A stretch of 64,000 nucleotides of DNA from Desulfobulbaceae bacterium UBA2273 (GCA_002347095.1 DDWZ01000021.1:1-64000); one strand, 5' to 3'; counted from the stretch's first letter, positions 1 through 9,781 are shown. Translations and numbers: made by a program. The notes: generated by a model not told the origin, from the sequence alone.

Positions 1-26
1 GACTCTTTTTCAACATCCTGTTAGAC

Positions 27-569
27 ATGCGTAATTCAAAAATCTGGTTGATCTTGGCACTCGCCTTTCTTACCACGATTGTTGGCTGTAAATCCGACGA
101 CATGGTGGTGACCCTGACCCGCGATGAGATTCAGGCTCGCGTTGCCCCCCGGTTTCCCATCACCAAAAACTGGTTGGTTCTCAATGTTGCTCTTAGTGAA
201 CCGGAAATTTTTCTCTCCGAGGGCGCAAATCAAATCGGGATCAATACGCTGGTCGAGCTGAACATTCCCTTTCTCAAGCCCATCTCCGGATATCTGGCAG
301 TCGCGGCAACGCCGCGTTACGATGCGGAATCGAAATCATTCTATCTCGACCAGGCCACGGTGGAACGGTTGGACCTGCCGGAACTCACGCCCGAGCTGCA
401 AGCCAAGGCCCGGGAAGCCATTGAGAGCATAGCCCGGCAAGAGCTCGCCAAACGTCCGATCTATGAACTCAAGGGCCGCAATCTCAAGGAAATCACCGCA
501 GCCTATACCCTGCAAGAGGTACAGGTGCACGGAGGAAAACTGCGGGCAACTTTTTCGCTGTCACGGTAA
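27..569 (+). CDS. DUF1439-type (YceB-like) lipoprotein
   Basis: This 180-residue protein starts with a lipoprotein signal: a hydrophobic stretch ending in a lipobox (TIVGC) with Cys21 as the likely lipidated residue. The mature part resembles the DUF1439/YceB family of small periplasmic lipid-binding-fold lipoproteins, whose function is poorly known. The start is only 26 bases from the window edge, and no clear ribosome binding site is visible in those bases. It is followed by about 120 bases without a gene. The lipoprotein nature is seen directly; the family call is from recognition. Confidence 0.75.
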   Translation: MRNSKIWLILALAFLTTIVGCKSDDMVVTLTRDEIQARVAPRFPITKNWLVLNVALSEPEIFLSEGANQIGINTLVELNIPFLKPISGYLAVAATPRYDAESKSFYLDQATVERLDLPELTPELQAKAREAIESIARQELAKRPIYELKGRNLKEITAAYTLQEVQVHGGKLRATFSLSR

Positions 570-693
570 ACAGCAAGGCGCCTGATCGCTCTTGACCGAA
601 CCAAAGGCTTTTCCCTTGCAGCCCTGAGGAAACCCCTCTATTATAACAATATGTTTGTTACATATATTCTTGGCTCACACAGGAGTAACGAAA

Positions 694-1092
694 GTGACCT
701 ATTTAAATTTTTTTTCCCTGCTTAGCGCCTTAAGCCTTTTTGCCATTGCCATCGCCCTGGTCCCGACCTTCCTGCAGTTTCGCCGCACCTTGCAAAAACT
801 GGAAGTTTGCATCGAGAGCGTAAATAAGCATGTGGATCCGCTGTGCCAATCCCTGACCGAGGCGGCGAACGAGATCCAGCTCCTCTCCATCTCCCTGGGC
901 GACAAGCTGGAAAAGACCGACGCAGTGATCTACACCGCCCAGAAGTCAGCGGACGCCCTGCTCACCACCACCACCCTGTTCAAGGAATCGGTGCGCCCGG
1001 TTATCACCACCCTGGGCAGTGTCAGCGCGGGGGTCATGGCCTTCTCGCATTTCCTCAACCGATCATGGACAACACCCAAAAAAGGAGAATGA
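694..1092 (+). CDS. DUF948-like membrane-anchored protein
   Basis: The GTG at 694 has an AGGAG eight bases upstream, so I prefer it to the ATG-less upstream extension in the same frame (to 655). The 132-residue product has one N-terminal membrane segment (about residues 5-26) and then a mostly helical, low-complexity region, as in DUF948 proteins. It lies one base before a YtxH-type gene. DUF948 and YtxH proteins often occur together and are linked to the envelope or general stress. Function is not known from the sequence. Confidence 0.7.
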   Translation: MTYLNFFSLLSALSLFAIAIALVPTFLQFRRTLQKLEVCIESVNKHVDPLCQSLTEAANEIQLLSISLGDKLEKTDAVIYTAQKSADALLTTTTLFKESVRPVITTLGSVSAGVMAFSHFLNRSWTTPKKGE

Positions 1093-1093
1093 T

Positions 1094-1483
1094 ATGAGCA
1101 GAGACGATTGTGACAATTCCAGTACCGCAGTGTTGGCCTTCCTGGCAGGAACCGTTGTCGGCGCGGCCATTGCCCTGCTGACAGCCCCGAAAACCGGCCA
1201 GGAAACCCGGGAGATGCTGGCCGATTATGGGGCCGAGCTCAAGGATCGGGCCAAGACCCTGCCCGATGATTTTCAGGAATACAAGGAAACCGCCATTGAG
1301 CGGAGCAAGGAAATGATCGCCAAGGGCAAGGAACTGATCAGCAGGGGCACGGACCTTGCCGCGCAGGGAAAGGATTTTCTCGACGAGAAGAAAAGAACCC
1401 TCAGCGAAGCCATCGAGGCGGGGAAGATCGCCATGCAGGAAGAGCGGGAAGCCCTGGCCCACAAGCTGGAAGACAAGGATTAG
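1094..1483 (+). CDS. YtxH-domain protein
   Basis: ATG at 1094 follows AAAGGAG at a good distance. The 129-residue product has a glycine/alanine-rich membrane segment near residues 14-32, followed by the TAPKTGQETR segment typical of YtxH. The remaining long charged region is amphipathic helix. The gene begins one base after the DUF948-like gene and is surely co-transcribed with it. YtxH proteins are general-stress-associated in Bacillus; the role here is unknown. Confidence 0.8.
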   Translation: MSRDDCDNSSTAVLAFLAGTVVGAAIALLTAPKTGQETREMLADYGAELKDRAKTLPDDFQEYKETAIERSKEMIAKGKELISRGTDLAAQGKDFLDEKKRTLSEAIEAGKIAMQEEREALAHKLEDKD

Positions 1484-1504
1484 TTACACCTTTGGTTGTT
1501 GCCT

Positions 1505-1609
1505 CCCCTCCCTTGACGGGAGGGGATTGAGGGGTGGGTGACGTTGCAGACTGAGTCCGCACTGGCAAGTCCCCCCACCTCCTAGCCTCCTCCCGCAAAG
1601 GGGAGGAGG
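1505..1609. repeat. G/C-rich hairpin-pair repeat between converging genes
   Basis: Two strong hairpins lie about 60 bases apart: CCCCTCCC-TTGAC-GGGAGGGG (1505-1525) and CCTCCTCCC-GCAAA-GGGGAGGAGG (1586-1609). The arms can also pair across the two hairpins. This has the look of a dispersed REP/MITE-like intergenic repeat. No second copy is present in the window, so dispersal is an inference. Confidence 0.45.
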
Positions 1610-1616
1610 AACTTAC

Positions 1617-1661
1617 AAAAAAAGCGGTGATCTCGTTGTGTTGAGACCACCGCTTTTTTAT
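1617..1661. terminator. Bidirectional intrinsic terminator
   Basis: GCGGTG pairs with CACCGC and TCTC with GAGA around a short loop. The stem is flanked by A-rich and T-rich runs, so it can end transcription from the YtxH gene (+) and from nadK (-). Confidence 0.8.
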
Positions 1662-1680
1662 TCACGCACTACACACACCC

Positions 1681-2520
1681 TCACCGCTTGCACTTTCCCG
1701 CCCCGCCTGCCTTGCCGCCCCAGTTCAGCTTGTTGCGCAGGATTTCAAAATAATCCTTCTGGGGCGAGCAGATGAGGCGCAGGGGCCTTTCCGAGGCCAC
1801 CACCTCCAGGGTTTCGCTGGCCGACATTTCCCAGGCCGGCTGGCCATCGACAATAACCTTCGCCTTATTGACCTGCTCGGCAAGTTTGGTGGTGAGACAA
1901 ACCGCGGCGGGGAGAAGCACCGGCCGGCTCTCCAGCATGAACGGGCAGATCGGCGTAACCAGGATGGACTGCAAGGCCGGATTGACGATGGGCCCCCCGG
2001 CGGAAAGGTTGTAGGCCGTGGAGCCGGTGGGAGTGGAAAAAATCAACCCATCCGCCCGATAGGTTGTGATGTACTTTTGATCGGCCCAGGTACTCAACTG
2101 AAGCAACTGGTCAACGCTGCCCTTGCTGATCACCACATCGTTGAGGGCATAGCGCCAAGCCACCGCCTCGCCGCCGCGATGAATCCTGGCCTTGAGCATC
2201 AGCCTTTCCTCAACAACCATCTCCCCGGCGAGAATCCCTTCCAGAACCTCATACCGCTCGCTGACCGCCACCTCGGTCAGAAACCCGAGATCGCCGAGAT
2301 TCACCCCGACCACCGGCACCCGCAGCCGGCTCGCCTGGTCCGCGACATGGAGCAGGGTGCCGTCCCCGCCCAAGATGATAAGCAGGTCCATATCGTCGGC
2401 AAGGGTATCCACCTCGGCGCCAATACCCCGCTCCCCCAGCCAGGAAAGCAGTTCCCTGCTCATCGCCAGGGCGGCGGGCGAATCCTTTCGACAGATGATG
2501 CCAACCTTGCGAATATTCAT
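1681..2520 (-). CDS. nadK: NAD kinase
   Basis: This cytoplasmic enzyme phosphorylates NAD to NADP. The 279-residue length fits the bacterial family. The signature GGDGT is visible at about residue 52, followed by the substrate-binding GVNLGDLGFLTE segment and the conserved DGLIFSTPTGSTAY motif near residue 155. It is the last gene of a leftward block (proC, then nadK, gap 94 bases) and ends at a bidirectional terminator. Confidence 0.95.
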   Translation of the reverse strand: MNIRKVGIICRKDSPAALAMSRELLSWLGERGIGAEVDTLADDMDLLIILGGDGTLLHVADQASRLRVPVVGVNLGDLGFLTEVAVSERYEVLEGILAGEMVVEERLMLKARIHRGGEAVAWRYALNDVVISKGSVDQLLQLSTWADQKYITTYRADGLIFSTPTGSTAYNLSAGGPIVNPALQSILVTPICPFMLESRPVLLPAAVCLTTKLAEQVNKAKVIVDGQPAWEMSASETLEVVASERPLRLICSPQKDYFEILRNKLNWGGKAGGAGKCKR

Positions 2521-2614
2521 GCCTTACCCAATATACCGAGGCGCCGTTACGAATCAGCACCTCTGCACTGTTCGTTACAACGCCTTATGCCGTTCTTCCA
2601 TCCAGACGGCAAGG

Positions 2615-3469
2615 TTATTTTTGTTGCGACTCCTTGCCGAGGCCGGAAACCACAAGCCTCCCGAGTTCACTGGAGCGGTTGGTGGCCGCCTCCACCGCGT
2701 TGGTGACCAGCGCCCGGAAGGCCCCCTTTTCAAGCTCATGCAAGCCGGCAATGGTTGTGCCGCCCGGAGAAGTCACCATGGCCCGCAACTCGGCGGGATG
2801 CCTGGTCCCATCCAAAGCCAGCAATACCGAGCCGAGCACGGTTTGCAGGGCAAGGGTCTGCGCCACGGGACGGGCCAGTCCGACCTTGACCCCTGCGTCG
2901 ATCAGGGCCTCGATAAAGGTAAAGACATAGGCCGGGCCGCTGCCGCTCAAACCGGTAACCGCATCAAGAGAGGACTCGTCCAGCACAAAACTGACCCCGA
3001 CCGCATCGAAGATGCTGGTGGCCACAGCCAGATCCTCGGGACTCACGCCCTGACCGGGGCTTAAGGCGGAAGCGCCCTTGAGCACGATGGCCGGGGTATT
3101 GGGCATCACCCGGATAACCCGGCAGCCGCGCCCGGAAACCGCGCCTTCCAGCACGGACAGCGGAATCCCCGCGGCAATGGAAATAAGCAAGTGGGTCGCG
3201 TTTATTGCTTCGCGGGATTCGCAGAGAACTGCGCCGACCACCTGCGGTTTTACCGCCAGGACGACCACCTTGCATTGCGCCCAGACAGCCGTGGCCTCGG
3301 AAACCGCGCTCACATTATAGTCCTTCTGCAGCAACGCCCGCCGGGCACTGCTGGGATCGGCGACCAGAATCTGGTCGGCCTTGACAAGCCCGGCCCCTGT
3401 GATGCCCTTGATCAGGGCTTCGGCCATCAGCCCGCCGCCGACAAAGCCAAGTTTTCCGGAAAAACCCAT
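2615..3469 (-). CDS. proC: Pyrroline-5-carboxylate reductase
   Basis: Catalyses the last step of proline synthesis, NAD(P)H-dependent reduction of pyrroline-5-carboxylate. The ATG at 3469 follows AGGAGCAGGAT and gives the usual 284-residue length; a longer frame to 3517 lacks support. The N-terminal dinucleotide-binding motif GFVGGGLMAEA and the C-terminal TVTGLSGSGPAY and SPGGTT motifs of ProC are intact. It lies just upstream of nadK on the same strand. Confidence 0.95.
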   Translation of the reverse strand: MGFSGKLGFVGGGLMAEALIKGITGAGLVKADQILVADPSSARRALLQKDYNVSAVSEATAVWAQCKVVVLAVKPQVVGAVLCESREAINATHLLISIAAGIPLSVLEGAVSGRGCRVIRVMPNTPAIVLKGASALSPGQGVSPEDLAVATSIFDAVGVSFVLDESSLDAVTGLSGSGPAYVFTFIEALIDAGVKVGLARPVAQTLALQTVLGSVLLALDGTRHPAELRAMVTSPGGTTIAGLHELEKGAFRALVTNAVEAATNRSSELGRLVVSGLGKESQQK

Positions 3470-3638
3470 ATCCTGCTCCTCTTGATTAATCAGGCCGAGC
3501 TGGACACCCCCGGCCATATTGAGTCATTAATTCTGATACTGTTGCATGGTACCAATTTCCCCCGCCATTGCAAGGATGATTCGCGGCAAACAGCTTCCGC
3601 AACCCCCGGTGCACACGCTCCCTGCCGAACGCTGGGCA

Positions 3639-3673
3639 TAAAAAAACCCGCGGAAGTTGCAACATCCGCGGGT
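3639..3673 (-). terminator. Intrinsic terminator after lpxC
   Basis: ACCCGCGGA (3646-3654) pairs with TCCGCGGGT (3665-3673). On the minus strand the stem is followed by a run of T (complement of the A run before 3647). It lies 29 bases beyond the lpxC stop codon. Confidence 0.85.
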
Positions 3674-3701
3674 CGTTCCTCTCGGGGAGAGGCTTGTTCG
3701 T

Positions 3702-4685
3702 TTAAGCGAAGCAGGTCTGCCCGGCAAGGGCGATGCTGGGCGGCAACAGATAGGAGAGCAGCTTGTCGCCAGCCTCCTTGGTGGTCAAGACCACCTTTTC
3801 CAGCACCCGGTTCTCCCCTTCTTTCTCATAGGCGATCAAGTCCCACCGCTCGGGCTGGGCGGCAAGCTGTTTCATCAGGGAAAAATGGTGGCCATGCCCG
3901 GATTTCCTGGTCACGACATGACCCAGCAGGGGAAAGCCCAACAGGGCCAGATCGCCGATCACGTCCAGGGTCTTATGCCGGGCAAACTCGTCGGCAAAAC
4001 GCAACCCCTCGGCATTGACTATGCCGTCATCGTCGATAACCACGGCGTTTTCCAGGGAGCCGCCCAGGGCAAGACCGCTCTGGCGGAGTTTCTCAACCTG
4101 ATCCAGGAAACCGAAGGTTCTGGCCCCGGCAACCTCCTTGGCGAATTTCTGCGGGTTGAGATCACTGGAAAAGATCTGCTTTCTGATCAGGTGATGATTG
4201 AACTCTATCTCACAGGTGACCTTGAACCCGTCATAGGGCAGGATCTTCACATAGGAATCACCCTCGACATAGGAGATTTCCTTGTTCACCTTGAGCATCC
4301 ATTTGCAGGCGTCCTGCCGGCGGCGGCCCACCCGCTTCAGCACATGGACAAAAGGACCGGCGCTGCCGTCCATGATGGGCACCTCGGGGCCGTCCAGCTC
4401 GACCACCGCGTTATCGATGCCCATGCCGAAAAGCGCGGCCAGCAGATGTTCGGTGGTGGAGATCATCGCCTCATCCTCGGTGGCGATGGTGGTGGCAAGC
4501 CGGGTGTCGATGATCCGGTCCATGAAGGCCGGGGTTGGCGCGGCCTGCGGCAGATCACTGCGGAGAAAGCGAATCCCGCTGTTTTTCTCGCCGGGCAGAA
4601 TGGAAAGGGTGGCAACCTTGCCGGAATGGAGGCCGATACCCGCGAAGCTTACCGGCCTTTTGATGGTGTGCTGTAAAGAATCCAT
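3702..4685 (-). CDS. lpxC: UDP-3-O-acyl-N-acetylglucosamine deacetylase
   Basis: Zinc-dependent deacetylase, the committed step of lipid A synthesis. The ATG at 4685 gives 327 residues, close to the family length of about 305; the upstream extension to 4775 is not typical. The conserved TEHLLAAL (metal ligand His) and HKTLDVIGDLAL (metal ligands His and Asp) motifs and the catalytic-region SGHGHH are present. The gene is separate from lpxK/waaA by 234 bases but points the same way. Its presence shows the organism makes lipid A. Confidence 0.96.
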   Translation of the reverse strand: MDSLQHTIKRPVSFAGIGLHSGKVATLSILPGEKNSGIRFLRSDLPQAAPTPAFMDRIIDTRLATTIATEDEAMISTTEHLLAALFGMGIDNAVVELDGPEVPIMDGSAGPFVHVLKRVGRRRQDACKWMLKVNKEISYVEGDSYVKILPYDGFKVTCEIEFNHHLIRKQIFSSDLNPQKFAKEVAGARTFGFLDQVEKLRQSGLALGGSLENAVVIDDDGIVNAEGLRFADEFARHKTLDVIGDLALLGFPLLGHVVTRKSGHGHHFSLMKQLAAQPERWDLIAYEKEGENRVLEKVVLTTKEAGDKLLSYLLPPSIALAGQTCFA

Positions 4686-4919
4686 ATATAAACACTCTCT
4701 TATAGTCTGTGTGTATTTTGCAACGCTCAATAAACCATCCTGAGCATATGCAAAAAACAGACCAGCGAGAGCCATATTGGAGGGAAAATAAATAAACGCT
4801 TTATTATCAGTATGTTAAAAAGGCAATCCAGAAACCGTGCCCGCCAATGGCTCGTCTGACTGTGGCAAAAAAAACACACTCACCGCCGCCCGTTTTCCTT
4901 GGAAGCAGTTTTTTTGCCG

Positions 4920-5981
4920 CTACAGCGCGTGGCGGGAGAGGTGATCCGTCAGAAACAGATCGAATTCCTGGCCCATGCGAAGCTCAATGGTCAAGGCCAG
5001 GATGGGAAACGAACCGAAAAAGGGCCGGAGTTTGACAAAATCCTTCTCCGTGGTGATAAGCGCCTGGGCCCCACTTGCCCGGGCTGCGGCAACAAGAGCG
5101 GCGACATCCTGCGCTGTGTAGTCGTGATGATCCCTGAACTCCTTGGAGCCGGTCACGGAAAACCCCTCCTGCCGCAAGGTCTGACGAAAGGAATCCGGGT
5201 TTGCGATTCCGGCAAAGGAAAACACCTCCCTGCTCCTGGCCTCGGCCAGGGTGCAAACCATATCCTGGCTGCTGTGCCAGATCCCGGCAGGAAGATACTC
5301 CCCCAAAAACACAGGCTTTGCCGGAAAGGATCCCTGCAGCCGACGGTGAAAATCCTCGACCACGGAACGATTGCTGGCATCCACCCCGGTAATGACAAAG
5401 GCGTGGGCCCGCCCCAGGGCGGAGAGCGGTTCCCGCAATTCACCGCCGGGAAAAACCCGGCCATTGCCGAGGAGCGTCCTGGCGCTGAACAAAACCAGAT
5501 CAAGATCACGTCGTAAGGCGAGATGCTGAAAACCATCGTCCATGACAATGAGGTTCGCCCCGAAGGCCTCGACGGCATGCCTTGCAACCCACGCTCGCTG
5601 GGAACCGGTCAGGACCGGCACCCCGGGCAGCGCCTCGGCCAGCATGAACGGCTCATCCCCGGCCATCTCCGGCGGGAGCAGCGTTTTCGTCCTATCGGCA
5701 ACGATATTGATCCGGCCTGCGGCCTTGCCGCCATAGCCGCGGCTGACAATAGCCGGCCGCACTCCCCTGTCCATGAGCAAACGGGTTACATAGCGCACCA
5801 TGGGGGTCTTCCCGGTGCCTCCCAGGGTGAGATTGCCGATGCTGATCACCGGAACCGGCAGCCGTTGTGATTTCAAAAAGATATCGTTCCGGTAGAGATA
5901 GGCGCGCACCAGCATGACCAGGCTGTATGCCGGCGAAAAAATGCGGCCGACCAGAAAGAGCACGGCAAGCAGCGGCCTCAT
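4920..5981 (-). CDS. lpxK: Tetraacyldisaccharide 4'-kinase
   Basis: Inner-membrane kinase that adds the 4'-phosphate to the lipid A precursor. The 353-residue product has an N-terminal hydrophobic helix (residues 1-30) and the P-loop GNLTLGGTGKTP near residue 48, both typical of LpxK. Its start overlaps the end of waaA by four bases, so the two are translationally coupled in an operon that places the 4'-phosphate and Kdo on lipid IVA. Confidence 0.95.
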   Translation of the reverse strand: MRPLLAVLFLVGRIFSPAYSLVMLVRAYLYRNDIFLKSQRLPVPVISIGNLTLGGTGKTPMVRYVTRLLMDRGVRPAIVSRGYGGKAAGRINIVADRTKTLLPPEMAGDEPFMLAEALPGVPVLTGSQRAWVARHAVEAFGANLIVMDDGFQHLALRRDLDLVLFSARTLLGNGRVFPGGELREPLSALGRAHAFVITGVDASNRSVVEDFHRRLQGSFPAKPVFLGEYLPAGIWHSSQDMVCTLAEARSREVFSFAGIANPDSFRQTLRQEGFSVTGSKEFRDHHDYTAQDVAALVAAARASGAQALITTEKDFVKLRPFFGSFPILALTIELRMGQEFDLFLTDHLSRHAL

Positions 5982-7285
5982 CCTCTCCCCTCCCGCGCCA
6001 AGATATCACGGATCAGCCCGATGTGCGCAGCGGTAACTCCGCGCCTTGACGCGACCAGCTCCTGCGCCTGGCGCCCTGCCCGCTCCCGCTCAGCCGGATC
6101 GTCCAGCAGGAGGGCAAGCCCGGCACGGAGCTCCCCCCCATCGCGGACAAGCCTGGCCCCGCCAACCGCGAGAAGATCACGGCTGATCTCGGCGAAATCC
6201 TCCATGCACGGCCCGAACAGGACCGGCTTGCCATGCACCGCGGGCTCCAAGGGGTTATGACCCCGCTGGGGCACCAGACTGCCGCCGATAAAAGCCACAT
6301 CGCACAGGGCGTATACCGAAGCCAGCTCCCCCAGGGTATCAAGGATCAACACCGATCCCTCCCCTGTTGCATCGAGCGAGCGGCGGCAGGCGGCAAAACC
6401 GTGGCGGGCGGCCATGGCGGCAAGCTCGGCGCCCCGCTCCACATTCCGCGGGGCCAGCACCAGAAACAGATTGGCACGAAACCGGAGAAGCTCTTGAAAA
6501 ACCGTGAAAACAATCTCTTCCTCTCCTTTATGGGTGCTGCCCGCCACCCAGACCAGCGCCTGCTCCGGAATCCGCAAGGCAGACCGGTCAAGCCCTGGTG
6601 TGACACCGCCCCCAGACAGGGCCGCATCGTATTTCAGGTTGCCCAGCACAGCCAACCGGGCCGGGGCAACCCCGAGCTGCCGCATGGCCATGGCATCCTG
6701 CTCCGTCTGCATGGCAAGGGCGCGGAAGGAATTGAAAAGCGGCCTGAAAAGCCAGCGGAACCTGCGATATCTGGCCAGGGAGCTTTCCGAGACCCGGCCA
6801 TTGACCAGCAGAGAAGGGATGTCCCGCCGATTGAGCTCCCGCAAAAAGTTCGGCCAAAAATCGGTCTCCACCAGAACAAAAAGATCGGGCCTTGCCCAGG
6901 AAAGCAATACCCTTACGCTTGTGAGCAGATCAAAGGGAAAGGGCGAGAAACAATCAACATACTCATGGAGGGTGCTGCGGGCAAAAGACTCCCCGGCCCG
7001 GGTGGCCGAGGAAAAGATGATGATCCCTTGGGGATACTTGCGCCGCAGCTCCTGCACCAGATTCCGGGCGGAAGCCACCTCCCCCACGGACAGGGCATGC
7101 ACCCAGATGCGGGGTCGGCGCGAACCGTCAGCGCCGGGGCTTTTCCCAAGACCGAAGCCCAGCCGCTTGCCGACACGGCTGCGGTACTTGGGGGTCAGTA
7201 TAACTTTGACGAAAAGAAGCGGAGCGAATACAATCACCCCCACCGTCATGAACAGATTGTAAAAAAAAGCCGATACCATATCCAT
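5978..7285 (-). CDS. waaA: 3-deoxy-D-manno-octulosonic acid (Kdo) transferase
   Basis: GT30-family glycosyltransferase that attaches Kdo to lipid IVA at the inner membrane. The 435-residue protein has an N-terminal membrane anchor, the HALSVGEVASA segment carrying the catalytic glutamate, and a C-terminal GT-B nucleotide-sugar domain with GGSLVPQRGHNPLEPA. I chose ATG 7285 (a second ATG is at 7279) because the frame beyond it to 7324 runs into rsmE. It overlaps lpxK and is divergent from rsmE, with the two start codons one base apart. Confidence 0.94.
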   Translation of the reverse strand: MDMVSAFFYNLFMTVGVIVFAPLLFVKVILTPKYRSRVGKRLGFGLGKSPGADGSRRPRIWVHALSVGEVASARNLVQELRRKYPQGIIIFSSATRAGESFARSTLHEYVDCFSPFPFDLLTSVRVLLSWARPDLFVLVETDFWPNFLRELNRRDIPSLLVNGRVSESSLARYRRFRWLFRPLFNSFRALAMQTEQDAMAMRQLGVAPARLAVLGNLKYDAALSGGGVTPGLDRSALRIPEQALVWVAGSTHKGEEEIVFTVFQELLRFRANLFLVLAPRNVERGAELAAMAARHGFAACRRSLDATGEGSVLILDTLGELASVYALCDVAFIGGSLVPQRGHNPLEPAVHGKPVLFGPCMEDFAEISRDLLAVGGARLVRDGGELRAGLALLLDDPAERERAGRQAQELVASRRGVTAAHIGLIRDILAREGRG

Positions 7286-7286
7286 T

Positions 7287-8033
7287 ATGAACCTGATCCT
7301 ACTCCATCCGCGGGAACTGACCAATCAGCATGTCACCCTGACCGGACGCCGCGCCGAACACATCCGCAAGATTCTCCGCGCCACGGTCGGGGACACTCTC
7401 CGGGTCGGGGTGCTGGACGGGTTGCTCGGCACCGGCTGCATCCGGGAGATGGCAGGCAACACCGTTGTCCTTAATGTGCAACTTACCAGCGAACCTCCCC
7501 CCTTGCCGCCCACCGACCTGATCCTGGCCGTGCCGCGCCCCATCATGCTGAAACGGGTCTTGGCCCAGGCGGCCTCCATGGGGGTGAGCCGGATCTTCCT
7601 GGTCAACGCCAACCGGGTTGAAAAAAGTTTTTTCAGCTCCACCCTCATCCAGAGCAACGACTTTACCGAGCCGCTCTGCCTTGGCCTTGAGCAAGCCATT
7701 GACACCAGGCTGCCGGAGCTCTCCGTTCATCCCCGCTTCCGGCCATTCGTGGAAGACTTACTCCCCGGGCTGCTCCGCGATTGCCCCACCCGGCTTCTTG
7801 CCCATCCGGAAGGCGACCGGACCATGGCCCAGGCGGCCGAAGGCTTGTTGGGCCAGCCGGACCAACGGGCAATCCTGGCCATCGGCCCGGAGGGGGGCTG
7901 GGTTGACTTTGAGGTGCAACGCTTCAAAGAGCAAGGCTTCAGACCCTTCAGCCTCGGCGCCCGCATCCTCCGGGTAGATACCGCAGTTCCGGCCCTGCTG
8001 GGTCAGCTCAGCCTCCTGCGCCAAATCCCCTAA
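7287..8033 (+). CDS. rsmE: 16S rRNA (uracil-1498-N3)-methyltransferase
   Basis: SPOUT methyltransferase that modifies U1498 of 16S rRNA. The 248-residue product has the N-terminal PUA-like domain (LTGRRAEHIRKILR) and the C-terminal knot with LAIGPEGGWVDFE and LGARILRVDTA, the cofactor-binding motifs of RsmE. Its ATG is one base from the waaA start on the other strand, so the promoter of each gene must lie inside the other's coding sequence. There is no strong ribosome binding site. Confidence 0.93.
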   Translation: MNLILLHPRELTNQHVTLTGRRAEHIRKILRATVGDTLRVGVLDGLLGTGCIREMAGNTVVLNVQLTSEPPPLPPTDLILAVPRPIMLKRVLAQAASMGVSRIFLVNANRVEKSFFSSTLIQSNDFTEPLCLGLEQAIDTRLPELSVHPRFRPFVEDLLPGLLRDCPTRLLAHPEGDRTMAQAAEGLLGQPDQRAILAIGPEGGWVDFEVQRFKEQGFRPFSLGARILRVDTAVPALLGQLSLLRQIP

Positions 8034-8049
8034 ACACCAGAAAACATCA

Positions 8050-9642
8050 TCACCAGCCGAAACGCTGCCGGACCCGTTCCACCAGCATGGTCAGCTCCTT
8101 AAACCCCAAGGTATAGAGCGTCACCCCGTAGACCGCTCCTCCGGTGGCAATGGCCATTGCCAGGACGGCCAGGCTGGCCGCGAAACCGTCCAGGGCCAAA
8201 GGGGCCAGGAGCTGACGTAACCCGATCAGCCAAAGGGCCATACCCAGGGAAGCGGCCAACACCTTACCCAGACCGGCAAACAGATAGCGCAGGGAATACC
8301 CGCCGAGCTTCCGGTACAAGACCGTGCTCAGGAAAAGAAAATTCAGGATCATGGCGCAGGAAATGGAAAGGGCAAGGGCCTTATGCTGCAAAAAATCGAT
8401 GGTGAGCCAAACCAGAAGCACGTTGACCGCCATGGTCAAAAAGCTACCCACCACCGGATAACGGGCCTTATCCAGGGCATAAAACACCGGCACCATGATC
8501 TTGACCGAGGAATAGGCAAAAAGCCCCACGGCATAACAAGCCAAGGCCTCGGCGGTTCGTGTGGTGGCCAGGCTGTCAAAGCTGCCGTGCTGAAAGATCA
8601 CCCGGGTGATGGGTTCGCCCAGCAGAATCAACCCCAGCGAAGCGGGAATAGTCAGGGAGAAGGCCAGGGTCAGCGAGGAGGCGTAGGTTTTTCGCAGGTT
8701 GTCCATGTCCTTGAGCGCGGCATACCGGGCAATCACCGGCAGGGTCGCGGTGGAGAGCGCCACCCCGAAAAGGCCCACCGGCAGCCAGAACAGGCGGAAG
8801 GCGTAACTGAGCCAGGAAAGGCTCCCCTCGGCCAGGGAAGAGGCGAAATAGGTATTGAGCAGCACGTTGATCTGCAACGGGGCAAGGCCGATCACCGCCG
8901 GGGCCATGAGTTTCAGGATGCGGCGCAGTCCGGGATGGCGGAGGTCTAGCTGGGGCATAAAGACAAACCCGGCCTTGAACAGGGCGGGCAATTGGCAGCC
9001 AAGCTGGAGCAGGCCGCCGATCAGGGTGCCGATGGCCATGCCCACGATGGGCGGCTGCCCGAACCGGGGCATGAGCAGAGCAAAACCAACGCCGCCGACG
9101 ATGGAACCAAGGTTGAAAAAGCCCGAGGCCAGAGCCGGGATGAAAAAACGGCCCCGGGTGTTTAAAATCCCCATCACCACGGAGGAGAGGGAAATGAAGA
9201 TAAGAAAGGGGAACATGATCATCGAAAGGAGCGTGGTGAGTTCGACCTTTCCCGGAATCGCCTCAAACTCGGCCTCAACCATGAAACCGACGATCCGCTC
9301 TGCGAAAAACACCCCCAACAGGGTAAGGCAACTGAGCAGAATCCCAATAAAGACCAGAACATTTCCAGCCAGGACCCAGGTCGCTTTTTCTCCCTTGTTG
9401 GTTTCATAATCGGAAAAAACCGCGACAAAGGCGGCGCTCAAGGCGCCTTCCCCAAAAAGATCGCGCAGGAGATTGGGGATGCGGAAGGCCACCACAAATG
9501 CGTCAAAGGCAAAGCCCGCCCCGAAAAACACCGCGAAAACCTGCTCCCGGACCAACCCCAGGATACGGCTGCACATAACCGCCACCCCGACAGTGCCGGC
9601 GGACCTGGCTATTTTCCCTGTATCCTGTGCGGGTTTTTCCAT
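8050..9642 (-). CDS. murJ: Lipid II flippase MurJ (MviN)
   Basis: Polytopic inner-membrane protein of the MOP superfamily that flips lipid II for peptidoglycan synthesis. About 14 hydrophobic segments are visible, plus the family-typical N-terminal SRILGLVREQVFAVFFG and FRIPNLLRDLFGEGALSAAF. The start is uncertain: ATG 9642 (530 residues) matches the family best, but a frame extends to 9699 and neither has a good ribosome binding site. The gene converges with rsmE, leaving only 16 bases between them. Confidence 0.93.
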   Translation of the reverse strand: MEKPAQDTGKIARSAGTVGVAVMCSRILGLVREQVFAVFFGAGFAFDAFVVAFRIPNLLRDLFGEGALSAAFVAVFSDYETNKGEKATWVLAGNVLVFIGILLSCLTLLGVFFAERIVGFMVEAEFEAIPGKVELTTLLSMIMFPFLIFISLSSVVMGILNTRGRFFIPALASGFFNLGSIVGGVGFALLMPRFGQPPIVGMAIGTLIGGLLQLGCQLPALFKAGFVFMPQLDLRHPGLRRILKLMAPAVIGLAPLQINVLLNTYFASSLAEGSLSWLSYAFRLFWLPVGLFGVALSTATLPVIARYAALKDMDNLRKTYASSLTLAFSLTIPASLGLILLGEPITRVIFQHGSFDSLATTRTAEALACYAVGLFAYSSVKIMVPVFYALDKARYPVVGSFLTMAVNVLLVWLTIDFLQHKALALSISCAMILNFLFLSTVLYRKLGGYSLRYLFAGLGKVLAASLGMALWLIGLRQLLAPLALDGFAASLAVLAMAIATGGAVYGVTLYTLGFKELTMLVERVRQRFGW

Positions 9643-9781
9643 GAAAAGCAACCGAAGAAATATGGATATCCTGACAACAAACACTTCCCCTCGACACATG
9701 AGAGGATTGATGCGACTCTCATTTCACCGACCAAAATAGCAGGTTGCCGGGCAGAAGACAACAGACATTCCAATTAGCTGC